Of a stretch of 64,000 nt of DNA, positions 51,270 through 63,256 are shown in pieces; the stretch's first letter is position 1; each line of letters starts with the position of its first letter. The notes beneath the pieces are model-generated. The model did no database searches. It saw only the letters and a program-made list of their open reading frames with translations, and was not told the DNA's origin. A program made the translations under genes and the position numbers. Origin of the DNA: Mycobacterium adipatum. Lineage in GTDB: Bacteria > Actinomycetota > Actinomycetes > Mycobacteriales > Mycobacteriaceae. Location: contig NZ_CP015596.1 in NCBI RefSeq assembly GCF_001644575.1, forward strand, positions 1,302,001 through 1,366,000, written 5' to 3'.

Positions 51270-52646
51270 ATGCGGCCCGGGAGATGGCGCCGATCCACCC
51301 ACCTGGTGATCGGCCTGGTGGTACTGGTGCTCGTCGCCGCCGTGGTGGGGGTCGCGGCGGTCGTCACCTCGACCCGTACCGCGGCGAACAAGGCGTTGCC
51401 CGAGCAGCCCGCCGCGGTGGCGGCCGCACCGGCGGTTCGCCCGCTCGACGAAGCCACCACAGAACCCACCCCGAAAGGTCTGGCCGCCACGCTCGCCCCC
51501 GCGCTGGCCGACCCGAATCTGGGCGCGCTGACCGGCCGGGTGACCGACGCCGTCGACGGAACCGAGCTGTGGGAGCAGGGCGAGGACATCCCGATGCAGC
51601 CGGCGTCGACGAACAAGGTGCTCACCACCGCGGCCGCGCTGCTGACGCTGGACCGTGATGCGACGCTGACCACCCGGGTGGTGGCCGGTGACCGACCCGG
51701 GGTGGTGGTGCTGCACGGGGGCGGGGACCCGACCCTGTCGGCCGCTGCCGATGACGAACGCACCTGGTACAAGGGCGCCGCCCGGATCAGCGACCTGGCC
51801 GCGCAGGTGCGTGAACGTGGCACCCGGGTCACCGCGGTACAGGTGGACCTCGGTGCCTACAGCGGGCCCACGATGGCGCCCGGCTGGGACCCGCTGGACA
51901 TCGACGGCGGCGATATCGCCCCCATGGAATCGGTGATGCTCGACGGAGGCCGGACCCAGCCGGTCTCGCCGGAGTCGCGGCGATCGCGGACACCGGGTCT
52001 GGACGCGGGCCGGGCGCTGGCCACCGCGCTGGGTGTGGACCCGGCGGGCGTCACGGTGACATCGATCGAACCGGACGCCGAAGAACTCGCCTCGGTGCAG
52101 TCGCCCCCGCTCATCGAACGGCTGCGCCAGATGATGAACGACTCCGACAATGTGATGGCCGAGTCGATCGGACGCGAGGTGGCCGCCGCGCTGAACCGCC
52201 CGCGCAGTTTCGACGGGGCCGTACAGGCGGTGCTCGGCCAGCTGCGCGGGGCCGGTGTGGACACCGCGAACGCCACCCTGCTGGATTCCAGCGGGCTGTC
52301 GGTGGACAACCGGCTCACCGCGCTGACCCTGGACGGTGTCATCGCCGCGGCGGTCGGCGAGGAGCAGCCGCAGCTGCGTCCACTGGTCGACCTGCTGCCC
52401 ATCGCCGGCGGGAGCGGCACCCTGTCCAACCGCTACCTCGACACCGACGAGGGCCGCGCCTCGGCAGGCTGGCTGCGCGCCAAGACGGGATCGCTGACCG
52501 GCACCAATTCGCTGGCGGGCATCGTCACCGATGCCAGCGGCCGGGTGCTGACCTTCGCGTTGATCTCCAACAATGCCGGGCCGACCGGGCGGACGTCGCT
52601 GGACGCGCTGGCCGCCAAACTGCGGTCCTGCGGGTGCGGCGGATGA
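51270..52646 (+). CDS. dacB: D-alanyl-D-alanine carboxypeptidase / PBP4 (Rv3627c-like)
   Basis: The 458-residue class C low-molecular-weight PBP has an N-terminal membrane anchor ([19 protein letters not shown]). The nucleophile motif STNK has Ser113; SDN is present in [12 protein letters not shown], and KTG in [12 protein letters not shown]. It trims stem peptides of peptidoglycan outside the membrane. It is divergent from ppa and overlaps the next gene by 4 bp (ATGA). The order dacB - metalloprotease - tilS - hpt matches other mycobacteria. Confidence 0.92.
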   Translation: MRPGRWRRSTHLVIGLVVLVLVAAVVGVAAVVTSTRTAANKALPEQPAAVAAAPAVRPLDEATTEPTPKGLAATLAPALADPNLGALTGRVTDAVDGTELWEQGEDIPMQPASTNKVLTTAAALLTLDRDATLTTRVVAGDRPGVVVLHGGGDPTLSAAADDERTWYKGAARISDLAAQVRERGTRVTAVQVDLGAYSGPTMAPGWDPLDIDGGDIAPMESVMLDGGRTQPVSPESRRSRTPGLDAGRALATALGVDPAGVTVTSIEPDAEELASVQSPPLIERLRQMMNDSDNVMAESIGREVAAALNRPRSFDGAVQAVLGQLRGAGVDTANATLLDSSGLSVDNRLTALTLDGVIAAAVGEEQPQLRPLVDLLPIAGGSGTLSNRYLDTDEGRASAGWLRAKTGSLTGTNSLAGIVTDASGRVLTFALISNNAGPTGRTSLDALAAKLRSCGCGG

Positions 52647-53695
52647 CGGATCGTTCCGATATCGGCGGTGCGGTCGACTGGTCCTTCGCCGCAGATGTCG
52701 GCGCCAAGCTGAGCAGGCCGGGACCGGCCACCACCGACTACACCCGCGATCAGGTGATCGCCCAGCTGCACGACTCGGCGCGCACCGCGGAACTGCCGGT
52801 GCGCGAGGTGACCCACCTGAACGAGGGGGCCGAGGTCCCGGACGCGCGGGTGATCGACCGACCGCAATGGGTGCGCGCGGCGACCCGGTCGATGCGGGTG
52901 ATGACCGGCGCTGCCGAGGCCGCCGGCAAGGGCCCCGTCGGCGCGTTGACCGCCAAGGTGACCGGAGCCCAGACCGGTGCCGTGCTGGCCTTCATCTCCT
53001 CGGGGATTCTCGGGCAGTACGACCCCTTCGGACCCGACCAGGGTGAACTGCTGCTCGTGTACCCGAATGTCATTGCGGTGGAACGGCAATTGCGGGTCAA
53101 ACCCGCCGATTTCCGGCTCTGGGTGTGCCTGCACGAGGTGACACACCGGGTGCAGTTCCGCGCCAATCCCTGGCTGGCCGAACACATGTCGTCATCGCTG
53201 GCGGTGCTCACCGACGACGGCGGCGAGCAGGCCGGTGACGTCATCGGCAGGCTCGCCGAATATGTCCGCGCGCAACGCGGCGGTACACCGGTGGATGCCA
53301 ACTCCGCCGGTGTGCTCGGTCTGCTGCGCGCCGTACAGACCGAGCCGCAACGCCGAGCCTTGGACCGGCTGCTGGTGCTCGGCACCCTGCTGGAGGGGCA
53401 TGCCGAGCACGTGATGGACGCCGTCGGGCCCGCGGTGGTGCCGACGGTCGCGACCATCCGGCGCCGCTTCGACGAGCGCCGGCAGCGCAAACAGCCACCG
53501 CTGCAGCGCATCATCCGCACTCTGCTGGGCTTCGACGCCAAACTCAACCAATACACCCGGGGCAAGGTGTTCGTCGACGAGGTGGTGGCCCGGGTCGGGA
53601 TGGAGCGCTTCAACGCCATCTGGACCGACGCCGAAACCCTGCCGCTGCCATCGGAGATCGAAGAACCGCAGCGATGGATCGATCGGGTCCTGTAG
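52643..53695 (+). CDS. DUF2342 zinc-dependent metalloprotease-like protein (Rv3626c-like)
   Basis: The 350-residue protein has HEVTHRVQF, an HExxH zinc motif near residue 163, and a downstream Glu in [14 protein letters not shown] that may be the third ligand. It belongs to the actinobacterial coenzyme F420-biosynthesis-associated/DUF2342 group; the true function is unknown. Start ATG 52643 overlaps the dacB stop; a GTG at 52634 is an alternative. It overlaps tilS by 22 bp. Confidence 0.83.
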   Translation: MTDRSDIGGAVDWSFAADVGAKLSRPGPATTDYTRDQVIAQLHDSARTAELPVREVTHLNEGAEVPDARVIDRPQWVRAATRSMRVMTGAAEAAGKGPVGALTAKVTGAQTGAVLAFISSGILGQYDPFGPDQGELLLVYPNVIAVERQLRVKPADFRLWVCLHEVTHRVQFRANPWLAEHMSSSLAVLTDDGGEQAGDVIGRLAEYVRAQRGGTPVDANSAGVLGLLRAVQTEPQRRALDRLLVLGTLLEGHAEHVMDAVGPAVVPTVATIRRRFDERRQRKQPPLQRIIRTLLGFDAKLNQYTRGKVFVDEVVARVGMERFNAIWTDAETLPLPSEIEEPQRWIDRVL

Positions 53696-54630
53696 CGCAG
53701 CTGCGCGCGGCGGTGGTGGCGTTCGCGGACGCCCATCTCGAAGACGGCGGGCCGTGGTGCGTGGGACTGTCCGGGGGTGCGGACTCGCTGGCCATGACGG
53801 CGGTGGCCGCCCCGTTGCGCCCCACCACGGCGCTGATTGTGGACCATGGCCTGCAGGCCGGTTCGGCGGACATCGCCGAATGGGCCCGCGCTCAGGCCAT
53901 CGCGCTGGGATGTGTTGACGCACAGGTACTTCGCGTCGATGTGGGCACAGTCGGAGGGCCGGAGGCGGCCGCCCGTACGGCTCGCCACGCGGCACTGCAA
54001 AGCGCCCGGGACGGCGCACCGGTGCTGTTGGCGCACACCCTCGACGATCAGGCCGAGACTGTGCTGCTGGGGCTGGGCAGGGGTTCTGGGGCCCGCTCGC
54101 TGGCCGGGATGCGGGCCTATGACGCGCCCTGGTGCCGCCCGCTGCTCGGTGTGCGCCGGGAGGCGACGGCCGCGGCCTGCGCGGAATTGGGTCTGACGCC
54201 GTGGCAGGACCCGCACAACATCGACCCGCGCTTCACCCGGGTCCGGCTGCGCACCGAGGTGCTGCCGCTGTTGGAGGAGGTGCTGGGTGGCGGGGTCGCC
54301 GAGGCGCTGGCGCGCACCGCCGCCGCGCTGCGCGAGGACACCGAGGCGCTCGATGCCGCGGCCGCCGAGATCGGACCCCACGAGGGGCCGCTGCCGTTGG
54401 CGGACCTGCACGGATTGTCCGCCGCGGTGCGCCGGCGCGTCATCCGGAGCTGGCTGCTGTCCGGGGGAGCCTGCGATCTCAGCGACTCCCAGATCCGGTC
54501 GGTCGACGTTCTGGTCACGGCGTGGCGCGGCCAGGGCGGGGTCGCGGTGCCGAGCAAGCTGCCCAGGCAGCGTCTGTTCGCGGCCCGCCGCGATGGCGCT
54601 CTGGTGCTCTACCGTCAGCCGGTCATCTGA
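53674..54630 (+). CDS. tilS: tRNA(Ile)-lysidine synthetase
   Basis: The 318-residue N-type ATP pyrophosphatase has the PP-loop [10 protein letters not shown] near residue 32 and [19 protein letters not shown]. It adds lysine to C34 of tRNA-Ile(CAU), changing its codon reading to AUA. The short actinobacterial form keeps the N-terminal catalytic domain and a reduced C-terminal domain. It overlaps the upstream protease gene; hpt follows after 19 nt. Confidence 0.92.
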   Translation: MDRSGPVAQLRAAVVAFADAHLEDGGPWCVGLSGGADSLAMTAVAAPLRPTTALIVDHGLQAGSADIAEWARAQAIALGCVDAQVLRVDVGTVGGPEAAARTARHAALQSARDGAPVLLAHTLDDQAETVLLGLGRGSGARSLAGMRAYDAPWCRPLLGVRREATAAACAELGLTPWQDPHNIDPRFTRVRLRTEVLPLLEEVLGGGVAEALARTAAALREDTEALDAAAAEIGPHEGPLPLADLHGLSAAVRRRVIRSWLLSGGACDLSDSQIRSVDVLVTAWRGQGGVAVPSKLPRQRLFAARRDGALVLYRQPVI

Positions 54631-54637
54631 TCCCGGC

Positions 54638-54643
54638 TACGCT
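54638..54643 (+). promoter_or_regulatory. -10 box TACGCT for hpt
   Basis: The hexamer ends 6 nt before GTG 54650. An upstream GTG at 54644 directly abuts the hexamer, so 54650 is the better leaderless start. Confidence 0.4.
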
Positions 54644-54649
54644 GTGACG

Positions 54650-55219
54650 GTGACTGCGGAGTTGTATCCGGGCGACATCAAGTCGGTCTTGCTGTCCGAG
54701 GACCAGATCAAAGCCAAGACCGCCGAACTGGCCGGCCAGATCGCCGCGGACTTCCGTGACGGCGGGCCCGATCAGGATCTGCTGTTGATCACCGTGCTCA
54801 AGGGTGCGGTCCTGTTCGTCACCGATCTGGCCCGGGCCATCCCGGTGCCCACCCAGCTGGAGTTCATGGCGGTCAGCTCGTACGGATCCTCCACCTCGTC
54901 CTCCGGTGTGGTGCGCATCCTCAAGGACCTCGACCGGGATATCAACGACCGGGATGTGCTGATCGTCGAGGACATCGTCGATTCCGGTCTCACGTTGTCC
55001 TGGCTGCTGCGCAACCTCGCGACCCGGCGTCCACGGTCACTGAAGGTGTGCACGCTGCTGCGTAAACCCGACGCGGTACGCGCCGATGTGGAAATCGAGT
55101 ACGTCGGCTTCGACATCCCCAACGAGTTCGTCGTCGGTTACGGCCTGGACTACGCGGAGCGCTACCGCGACTTGCCCTATATCGGCACGCTGGAACCCAA
55201 GGTGTACGAAAACCCCTAG
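54650..55219 (+). CDS. hpt: hypoxanthine phosphoribosyltransferase
   Basis: The 189-residue type I PRTase has [19 protein letters not shown], the PRPP loop [18 protein letters not shown] and the flexible-loop region [11 protein letters not shown]. It salvages hypoxanthine/guanine to IMP/GMP. GTG 54650 (VTAELYPGD) is chosen from the TACGCT hexamer; GTG 54644 would add two residues. In most mycobacteria ftsH and folE follow soon after; here about 5.7 kb of other genes intervene. Confidence 0.93.
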   Translation: MTAELYPGDIKSVLLSEDQIKAKTAELAGQIAADFRDGGPDQDLLLITVLKGAVLFVTDLARAIPVPTQLEFMAVSSYGSSTSSSGVVRILKDLDRDINDRDVLIVEDIVDSGLTLSWLLRNLATRRPRSLKVCTLLRKPDAVRADVEIEYVGFDIPNEFVVGYGLDYAERYRDLPYIGTLEPKVYENP

Positions 55220-55325
55220 GTCTGCGTAACGCGTGGAACGGGTTTCGGGAACGATCGCCCGGCGCCGCATCGTGGCCGATTTTCGGCGTCATCGCTCTTG
55301 CGCGGCCCGGTTTGGCGGCGTAACA

Positions 55326-55341
55326 TCGAACATATGTTCGA
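55326..55341. promoter_or_regulatory. LexA (SOS) box TCGAACATATGTTCGA
   Basis: A perfect 16-bp palindrome with the mycobacterial LexA form TCGAAC-N4-GTTCGA, 157 bp before the DUF222 gene. Members of the 13E12/DUF222 family in M. tuberculosis are known to carry SOS boxes. Confidence 0.8.
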
Positions 55342-55497
55342 AACATAGAGCTTCCGGTATGCACCCGTGGAGCAGTTGACCGCGACGGATGTCGCTACAG
55401 AGAGAGGTTCGGCGGCCCTGGGGCTTTCCGAGCCGTGTTGCCCATTCGGACTGTTGTTGCCTGCCCGGGTGCACCTCTGTGAAAGCCGGTATCCACT

Positions 55498-56796
55498 GTG
55501 GACGCCACCGATCTCGATACGTTTGTTGATGCGTTGATCGATGACCTCACACCTGCCGCCGTGCGGGATGGGGATCGCACCCTGTTCCACCTCCTGGACA
55601 GCCCCAGGCGGATTCTTGACGACCAGGCGGTGGTGGCGGTGCTGGCGGCCGCGGTCACCCTGCGCAACCTGGCCGACCATGTGATCGCCTCGGCGGTCGC
55701 GGCGGCGGAGCGGGCCGGGATCCCGGCGCGGCGGCACCTACGCACGGGGGCCGATCTGCTCACCAGTATCGGGGTCGCTCCGGGTGCGGCGTATCGAGCG
55801 GCGCGGGTGGGGCGGGCGGCAGAGGCCCTGCCGGCGTTGACGGCGCAGCAGCGCCTCGGTGGGATTGGGATCGAGTTCGCCGATGCCGTCGGCAAGGGCG
55901 TCGCGCATATCGAATCCCGGGTGGCGTTGTCCGATGACGAGCGCGCCGAGGTTGTCAGGGCGCTGATGGTTCAGAGCACCCCGTCGGGGGTGGACAAGAC
56001 GGCCCGCGGGATCGCCATCGCCAAAGCCACGACCCAACCGGTCGACAACACGGTGCCGGTGGCGGAGAACACCGACCTCAACGACATGAACGTGGCGCAA
56101 ACCGGTGACGGGCGGGTGGCGGCCACCCTGGACCTCGACATCCTCACCGGCGAAGAACTGCTCGCCGCCCTCGACCCGCTATGCCGACCCGTCCCGCTGC
56201 CCGACGGATCCCCGGACCCCCGCCCAGCCGGGCGGCGCCGCGCCGACGCCTTCGGGCAGATACTGCGCACCTACCTATCCAGCTCCGGGCGCCCGACGAG
56301 CGGTGGGGTCCTCCCGCACGTCACCCTCATCCGCCCGACCACAGCCGGTGTGGACTGCCTCGGGTTCGGTGGGCCCATCACCACCGCGACCGCTGAGCTG
56401 ATCGCCTGCGACAGCACGCTGACCGCGGTGCTCGTCGACCACTCGGGCGCACCACTGGATGTGGGGCGCAGCGAACGGCTCTTCACGCCCGCGATCCGCA
56501 AAGGGTTGGCGGTCCGCGACGGCGGCTGCGCACACCCCGGCTGCGGGCGACCGGTGTCCTGGTGCGACGCCCACCACATCACCCCCTGGGAACACGGCGG
56601 CACCACCAGCCTCGACAACGGGGTCCTGCTGTGTCGGCTCCACCACACCGCCATCCACCACGGCGGCTGGCGGGTCTACCTCGGCCCCGACCGCCACCCC
56701 TGGTTCATCCCACCGCATGCCCCGGGCACACCCGAGCCGGCGCATCTGCGCTCGCACGCCCGACGCACCATGACCGACCTACCCACGGCTGCATAA
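55498..56796 (+). CDS. DUF222 / 13E12-family HNH endonuclease-like protein
   Basis: The 432-residue protein has an N-terminal DUF222 region (residues about 1-250) and a C-terminal HNH nuclease domain with two Cys (CAHPGCG), HHITPWEHGG, then LCRLHHTAIHHGG. The zinc and active His residues are intact, so it is likely functional. These proteins are multicopy in mycobacteria (13E12 repeat family). A perfect LexA box upstream implies induction by DNA damage. GTG start at 55498; no strong ribosome site is seen. Confidence 0.85.
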   Translation: MDATDLDTFVDALIDDLTPAAVRDGDRTLFHLLDSPRRILDDQAVVAVLAAAVTLRNLADHVIASAVAAAERAGIPARRHLRTGADLLTSIGVAPGAAYRAARVGRAAEALPALTAQQRLGGIGIEFADAVGKGVAHIESRVALSDDERAEVVRALMVQSTPSGVDKTARGIAIAKATTQPVDNTVPVAENTDLNDMNVAQTGDGRVAATLDLDILTGEELLAALDPLCRPVPLPDGSPDPRPAGRRRADAFGQILRTYLSSSGRPTSGGVLPHVTLIRPTTAGVDCLGFGGPITTATAELIACDSTLTAVLVDHSGAPLDVGRSERLFTPAIRKGLAVRDGGCAHPGCGRPVSWCDAHHITPWEHGGTTSLDNGVLLCRLHHTAIHHGGWRVYLGPDRHPWFIPPHAPGTPEPAHLRSHARRTMTDLPTAA

Positions 56797-56899
56797 CCAC
56801 ACCTGCACCGCACCTTGAAAACTTCACAGAGAAACCGGCGGTCGCGTCGATTGCGTTGGTGGCCAACCCAATTACTGCAAAGGCCAACGACTCAGGGCG

Positions 56900-57637
56900 C
56901 TAGGTGAGCTCCCAGATGACCGTCACCGAGAAGCCCACGCTCTGCTCGCCGGGGGAGAGCGGTACCGACTCGGCCATCGCCGCGCGCGGCATCGGGACCG
57001 GCGGCGGCGGTGTGGTGCCGTCGGCCTCCGAGATCGAGATGACGTCTCCCAGATTCATGCCGGACAATTCGGCGTACTGCTGGGCGCGGTCCTTGGCGTC
57101 TTCGAAGGCGCGGGTGCGAGCATCGCGCACCAGTGCGGAGTCATCGGCGATCGAATAGCTCACCGAGTTGATCCGGGTGTTGTCTCCGCCGGTGGTGACG
57201 ATCAGGGCCAAGATGTCCGAGGCGCGGCCGGCGTCGCGGATCTTCACGTCGATGGCATTGCTCGCGCGATAGGAGGCGATGCTGGTGCCGTCGGAGTTGT
57301 ACTGCGGCTGCAGGGAAACCTGGGTGGTGCTGATGTCCTTCTGGTCGATCCCGGCGCCGGTCAGCGCGTCGATCACGGCTTGCTGACGCTGACTGGTCTG
57401 GTTGAGCGCGCCGGTGACATCGGCGGCGACGGCTTCCATCGCCGCCGAGACGGTGAGCGTGTCCGGGGTGCCCTGCACCTCGCCTGATCCGACGACGGTG
57501 ACCTGGCGCGCGGCGCCCGCGGACGGGTCACCGACCGCGGGACCCGACTGTGCATCGCAGCCGCTGAGCCCGACGGCGAGCACCGCCGCCGCGGAAGCGA
57601 GACAGACACGGACCGGCAATCGTTGCGCGAGGGTCAT
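56900..57637 (-). CDS. SIMPL (DUF541) domain lipoprotein
   Basis: The 245-residue protein has a lipoprotein signal (AAAVLAVGLSGC; lipobox Cys27). The mature SIMPL domain spans about residues 45-245 (VTVVGSGEVQGTPDTLTVSA; FEDAKDRAQQYAELSG). Family members are periplasmic or surface proteins of unclear biochemical role, sometimes linked to oxidative stress or signalling. The ATG is 6 nt after TAGGGT on the minus strand. It is convergent with the DUF222 gene. Confidence 0.82.
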   Translation of the reverse strand: MTLAQRLPVRVCLASAAAVLAVGLSGCDAQSGPAVGDPSAGAARQVTVVGSGEVQGTPDTLTVSAAMEAVAADVTGALNQTSQRQQAVIDALTGAGIDQKDISTTQVSLQPQYNSDGTSIASYRASNAIDVKIRDAGRASDILALIVTTGGDNTRINSVSYSIADDSALVRDARTRAFEDAKDRAQQYAELSGMNLGDVISISEADGTTPPPPVPMPRAAMAESVPLSPGEQSVGFSVTVIWELT

Positions 57638-57643
57638 GTTCGC

Positions 57644-57649
57644 ACCCTA
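57644..57649 (-). promoter_or_regulatory. -10 box TAGGGT for the SIMPL lipoprotein
   Basis: On the minus strand TAGGGT ends 6 nt before ATG 57637; a leaderless start is likely. Confidence 0.45.
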
Positions 57650-57678
57650 GCGCCTCACGGGGTGACTGTGGTCAACCG

Positions 57679-58695
57679 TCACGGGGTGACGACGATCTTG
57701 CAATGCCGTTCCGGATCGGCCAGATCTGCGAACGCGCCCGCCACCCCGTCCAGGTCCACCTCGCCGGTGATCAGCGGAGCGACATCGATATCGCCCTCGG
57801 CGATGGCACGCAGCGACTCGGCGAATTCGGTTGGTTCGTAGCCGAATACGAAGTGCAGGCTGATCTGCTTGGCGCTGGCGTAGAACGGATGCACGGTATC
57901 GGGCTGCATGCACACGCCGGCCACCACCACCCGCGCCCCAGCCGGTGCCCGGCGCAGCACGTCGTCGATGACTCCCGGAGCCCCGACCGCCTCGAACACC
58001 ACCGCCGGTCTGCTCTGGTGAAACGGTGATCCCTGGGCGGGATCGACGCTGACATGTGCCCCGACGACCTCGGCGAGTGTCCGCCGGGTGGGTGAGAAGT
58101 CGGACGCCACAATGGTTTCCACACCACGGTATTTCAGTGCGGCGACTATCGCGATACCGATCGGCCCGCAGCCGATGACCAGCGCGGTCTCGCCACGCTC
58201 GATCTTCGAGGTGTTGACCGCGTGCAGGCCCACGGCCATCGGCTCGGTCAGCGCGGCATGCCGAGCATCCAGGCCGTTGGGCACCGGTAACAGCAGTGGC
58301 GCCGAGAGCAGCATTCGTTCGGAGTAGCCACCGACGGTGTGGTTGCTGTACACGATCATGTCCAGGCCGGTCGGCGTCACCAGTACCGGGACCGAGGTCA
58401 CCAGCGTCCCGGGAGCGGGTGCGTCGGTGCCCGGGCCGGCTTCCAGCACTTCGGCGCTGAACTCGTGGCCCAGGTATACGTCGGCGGCCAAGTCGATTCC
58501 GGCCAGGGTATCCGGCATGCCCTCCATCTCGGCGCCCGCGGCCAGCATCTGGTCGCCGTGCGCGGCGAAATGCAGATCAGAGCCGCAGATGCCACAGGCC
58601 TTGACCGCGACCAGCACCTGACCGGGACCCGGTACGGGCTCGGGCACGTCGTCGCGCACCACCATCGCGCCGGCACGCAGGACCGCGGTGCGCAT
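57679..58695 (-). CDS. zinc-dependent alcohol/polyol dehydrogenase (MDR family)
   Basis: The 338-residue medium-chain dehydrogenase has catalytic zinc Cys in KACGICGSDLHF, His in LGHEFSAEV, and Rossmann motif VIGCGPIGIAIV. The four-Cys structural zinc loop usual in this superfamily is absent (replaced by the MLAAGAEMEGMPDTLAG insert). It should oxidise or reduce a secondary alcohol. The ATG overlaps the stop of the LLM gene, so it is the last gene of a three-gene minus-strand operon. Confidence 0.82.
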   Translation of the reverse strand: MRTAVLRAGAMVVRDDVPEPVPGPGQVLVAVKACGICGSDLHFAAHGDQMLAAGAEMEGMPDTLAGIDLAADVYLGHEFSAEVLEAGPGTDAPAPGTLVTSVPVLVTPTGLDMIVYSNHTVGGYSERMLLSAPLLLPVPNGLDARHAALTEPMAVGLHAVNTSKIERGETALVIGCGPIGIAIVAALKYRGVETIVASDFSPTRRTLAEVVGAHVSVDPAQGSPFHQSRPAVVFEAVGAPGVIDDVLRRAPAGARVVVAGVCMQPDTVHPFYASAKQISLHFVFGYEPTEFAESLRAIAEGDIDVAPLITGEVDLDGVAGAFADLADPERHCKIVVTP

Positions 58696-59873
58696 CAGCT
58701 CTTCTCGCTCTGGTGCTCGGTGATGGCCGCGACGATGGCCTGCCCGGCCCGGCCGAGCAGCTGGTCGCGCATGCCCTTGGCCCACTCGTGCGAGGCGCGC
58801 GGCGCGCTCAGCTGTCCCTTGAAATGGGGGATGACCTCGCGGGCGAACAACTCGTAGGAGTGATAGGTCGCGGCCGGGGACGCCCAGTCGTGACCGAGCA
58901 TCAGGAACGTGCCGAACCCACCGGAGCGGTCCAACAGATCCTGGATGTAGGCGATGGCCTCGTCGGTGGTGCCGATGCAGCAATTGCCCTTGGCTGCATA
59001 GTCTTCGACGAACTTCCTGGCGTCACCCTGGCCGCCGTCGGTGGCGTTGGACAGCGGCACGAATCCGGCTGCGCCGAAATAGTTCGCGAAATCCTGCAGC
59101 CCGTAGGTGCAGTCTTCGATGGCCTGCTCCTTGGTGTCGGCGACGTGCACGATGCCCAGCACCCGCCAGTCCTTGCGATCGGGTGCCGCGCGCCCCGACT
59201 TCTGCGCTTGTTCGGTCACGATGTCCCAGGTGGTCTCCACCGCCGCCACCCCGCCGGGAACCGACATCGACAGGGAGAGCAATGACGTGCCGAGTTGGCC
59301 GGCCAGCCGCGGCCCGGACGGTGACACCATTGCCGCGGTGGAAATCTCCGGGTAGGGCCAGGTGTAGGGGCGAATGTGCAATGCGGCATCGCGCAAGGTG
59401 AACCAGTCGGTCTGCCGGTCGATACGTTCCTCGGGCCCGGCCCGAAACAGCGCCAGGATGGCCTCCAGCGACTCCTGCATCATCCGGCGCTGCTCGACCG
59501 GATCGATTCCCATCATGTAGGCATCCGAGGGCAGCGCCCCCGGGCCGGTGCCGAACATGACCCGGCCCCTGGTCAGGTGATCGAGCAACACCCAACGGTC
59601 GGCGACCATCAGCGGATGGTGATACGGCAGCGACACCACGCCGGTACCGAGCCGGATGTGCCGGGTGCGCTCGGCGGCCGCAGCGATGAACACCTCCGGG
59701 CAGGCGATGAGTTCGTAACCGCCGGAATGGTGTTCACCGAACCAGGCTTCGTCGTAGCCCAGACGGTCCAGGCGCTCGACCCGATCCATGTCGTACTGCA
59801 GCGCCAACGTGGGGGATTGGCCGGTGGGGTGGAACGGGGTGATGAAGACGCCGAAGTCCAGCGGAGCGGTCAT
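58695..59873 (-). CDS. LLM-class flavin-dependent monooxygenase (Rv3618-like)
   Basis: The 392-residue luciferase-like TIM-barrel protein has YDEAWFGEHHSGG, RLGTGVVSLPYHHPLMVADRW (read across residues about 75-95), and FGTGPGALPSDAYMMG. It resembles limonene 1,2-monooxygenases and Rv3618, the gene next to ephA in M. tuberculosis. It uses reduced flavin and O2 to hydroxylate or epoxidise a hydrophobic substrate. It overlaps ephA by 4 bp and the dehydrogenase by 1 bp. Confidence 0.84.
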   Translation of the reverse strand: MTAPLDFGVFITPFHPTGQSPTLALQYDMDRVERLDRLGYDEAWFGEHHSGGYELIACPEVFIAAAAERTRHIRLGTGVVSLPYHHPLMVADRWVLLDHLTRGRVMFGTGPGALPSDAYMMGIDPVEQRRMMQESLEAILALFRAGPEERIDRQTDWFTLRDAALHIRPYTWPYPEISTAAMVSPSGPRLAGQLGTSLLSLSMSVPGGVAAVETTWDIVTEQAQKSGRAAPDRKDWRVLGIVHVADTKEQAIEDCTYGLQDFANYFGAAGFVPLSNATDGGQGDARKFVEDYAAKGNCCIGTTDEAIAYIQDLLDRSGGFGTFLMLGHDWASPAATYHSYELFAREVIPHFKGQLSAPRASHEWAKGMRDQLLGRAGQAIVAAITEHQSEKS

Positions 59874-60808
59874 TTCGACACCTCGCCCAGGAACTCCAGC
59901 AGTACCGCGTTGACCTCTTCGGGTCGCTCTTGTTGTAACCAGTGTCCGGCGCCCTCCAGCAGCACTTCGCGGTAACCGCCGGTGGCCACCTCGGTCACCC
60001 GGTCACGTGGGGTGAAGCTCAGCACCGGGTCGGCGCTGCCTGCCAGGAAAAGCAGTGGCACATCGATCGTGGTGGCCGCCACGTTGCCCGCGGACGGGTC
60101 GGTGATCTCCCAGTTGCGGTCGAAATTGCGATACCAGTTCAGCGGCCCGGTGAAGCCGGTCACCTCGAACGCCCGCACGTACTCCTCGAACTCCTCGGCA
60201 CTCAGCCAGTCCGGCAGCGGAGGCAAGGGCTGTGCGGCCATCTCGTCGACCGGACCGGTGAAACCCTCCAACGCGACCATCCGCTGCAACGAGGCCCGGA
60301 CGTCGGCGTTCAGCGCCGCATCGGCCACCCCGGGCTCCTGGAAGTACAGGATGTAGAAGAAATTGTCGCCGAAGATGTGCCGCCAGATCTGGGTGGGCGG
60401 AGCCGGGGCCCGCGGAATCGGGGGCACGCTCAGCGCGGCTACCGCGCGCACCCGGCTCGGGTGATACAGCGGGAAATTGGTGACCACGGGGGACCCCCAG
60501 TCGTGGCCGACGAGCACCGCGCTCTCGGCGCCCACGTCGTCGAGCAGCCCGGCGATATCGGCGGTCAGTTCGGCGATGTTGTAGTCCTCGATCGCCTCCG
60601 GTCGCGATGATCCGCCATATCCACGCTGGTCAGGGGCTAGAACGTGGTAACCGGCCGCGGCCAGCGCAGGAATCTGGTGTCGCCACGAATAGGCCAGTTC
60701 GGGGAAGCCGTGGGCCAGCACGACGACCGGATTGCCGGGCTCACCGGCCTCGGTCACCCGCAACGTCACGCCATTGGTATCGACTAACCGTTCGGTTGGT
60801 GTGATCAC
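59870..60808 (-). CDS. ephA: epoxide hydrolase (EphA-like alpha/beta hydrolase)
   Basis: The 312-residue protein has the oxyanion HGFPELAYSWRHQ, nucleophile Asp in VGHDWGS, and terminal catalytic His in EGAGHWLQQE. FFYILYFQEPG and GPLNWYRNFDRNW carry the lid tyrosines of epoxide hydrolases. It strongly resembles mycobacterial EphA (Rv3617). GTG 60808 (VITPTERLVDTNGV) is chosen since family members start just before PTERLVDTNG. It would open the epoxide made by the downstream monooxygenase to a diol. Confidence 0.88.
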   Translation of the reverse strand: MITPTERLVDTNGVTLRVTEAGEPGNPVVVLAHGFPELAYSWRHQIPALAAAGYHVLAPDQRGYGGSSRPEAIEDYNIAELTADIAGLLDDVGAESAVLVGHDWGSPVVTNFPLYHPSRVRAVAALSVPPIPRAPAPPTQIWRHIFGDNFFYILYFQEPGVADAALNADVRASLQRMVALEGFTGPVDEMAAQPLPPLPDWLSAEEFEEYVRAFEVTGFTGPLNWYRNFDRNWEITDPSAGNVAATTIDVPLLFLAGSADPVLSFTPRDRVTEVATGGYREVLLEGAGHWLQQERPEEVNAVLLEFLGEVSK

Positions 60809-60954
60809 GATCTCACCCAAGCACACGGGCCCGGGACGGGCGAGCATCCCGGGCAGGGAACTTCCGATCGTTGGTCAAGCGGTAGCCTTGAATTTCCCAA
60901 CTGCACTTATCGGAAGGACCGGGCCGGCCGCGCGTCTGTAGGCCGGAGACATCG

Positions 60955-63240
<2,286 letters not shown>

Positions 63241-63256
63241 ACAGAACGGAGCGTCG

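Noticed and set aside
51204..51716. N-terminal extension of pyrophosphatase
   Set aside because: Family I pyrophosphatases start at the [11 protein letters not shown] segment; the extension is antisense to dacB.
52750..54411. 553-codon open frame on the minus strand across the metalloprotease and tilS
   Set aside because: It lies antisense to conserved genes with clear motifs; the product has no recognisable domain.
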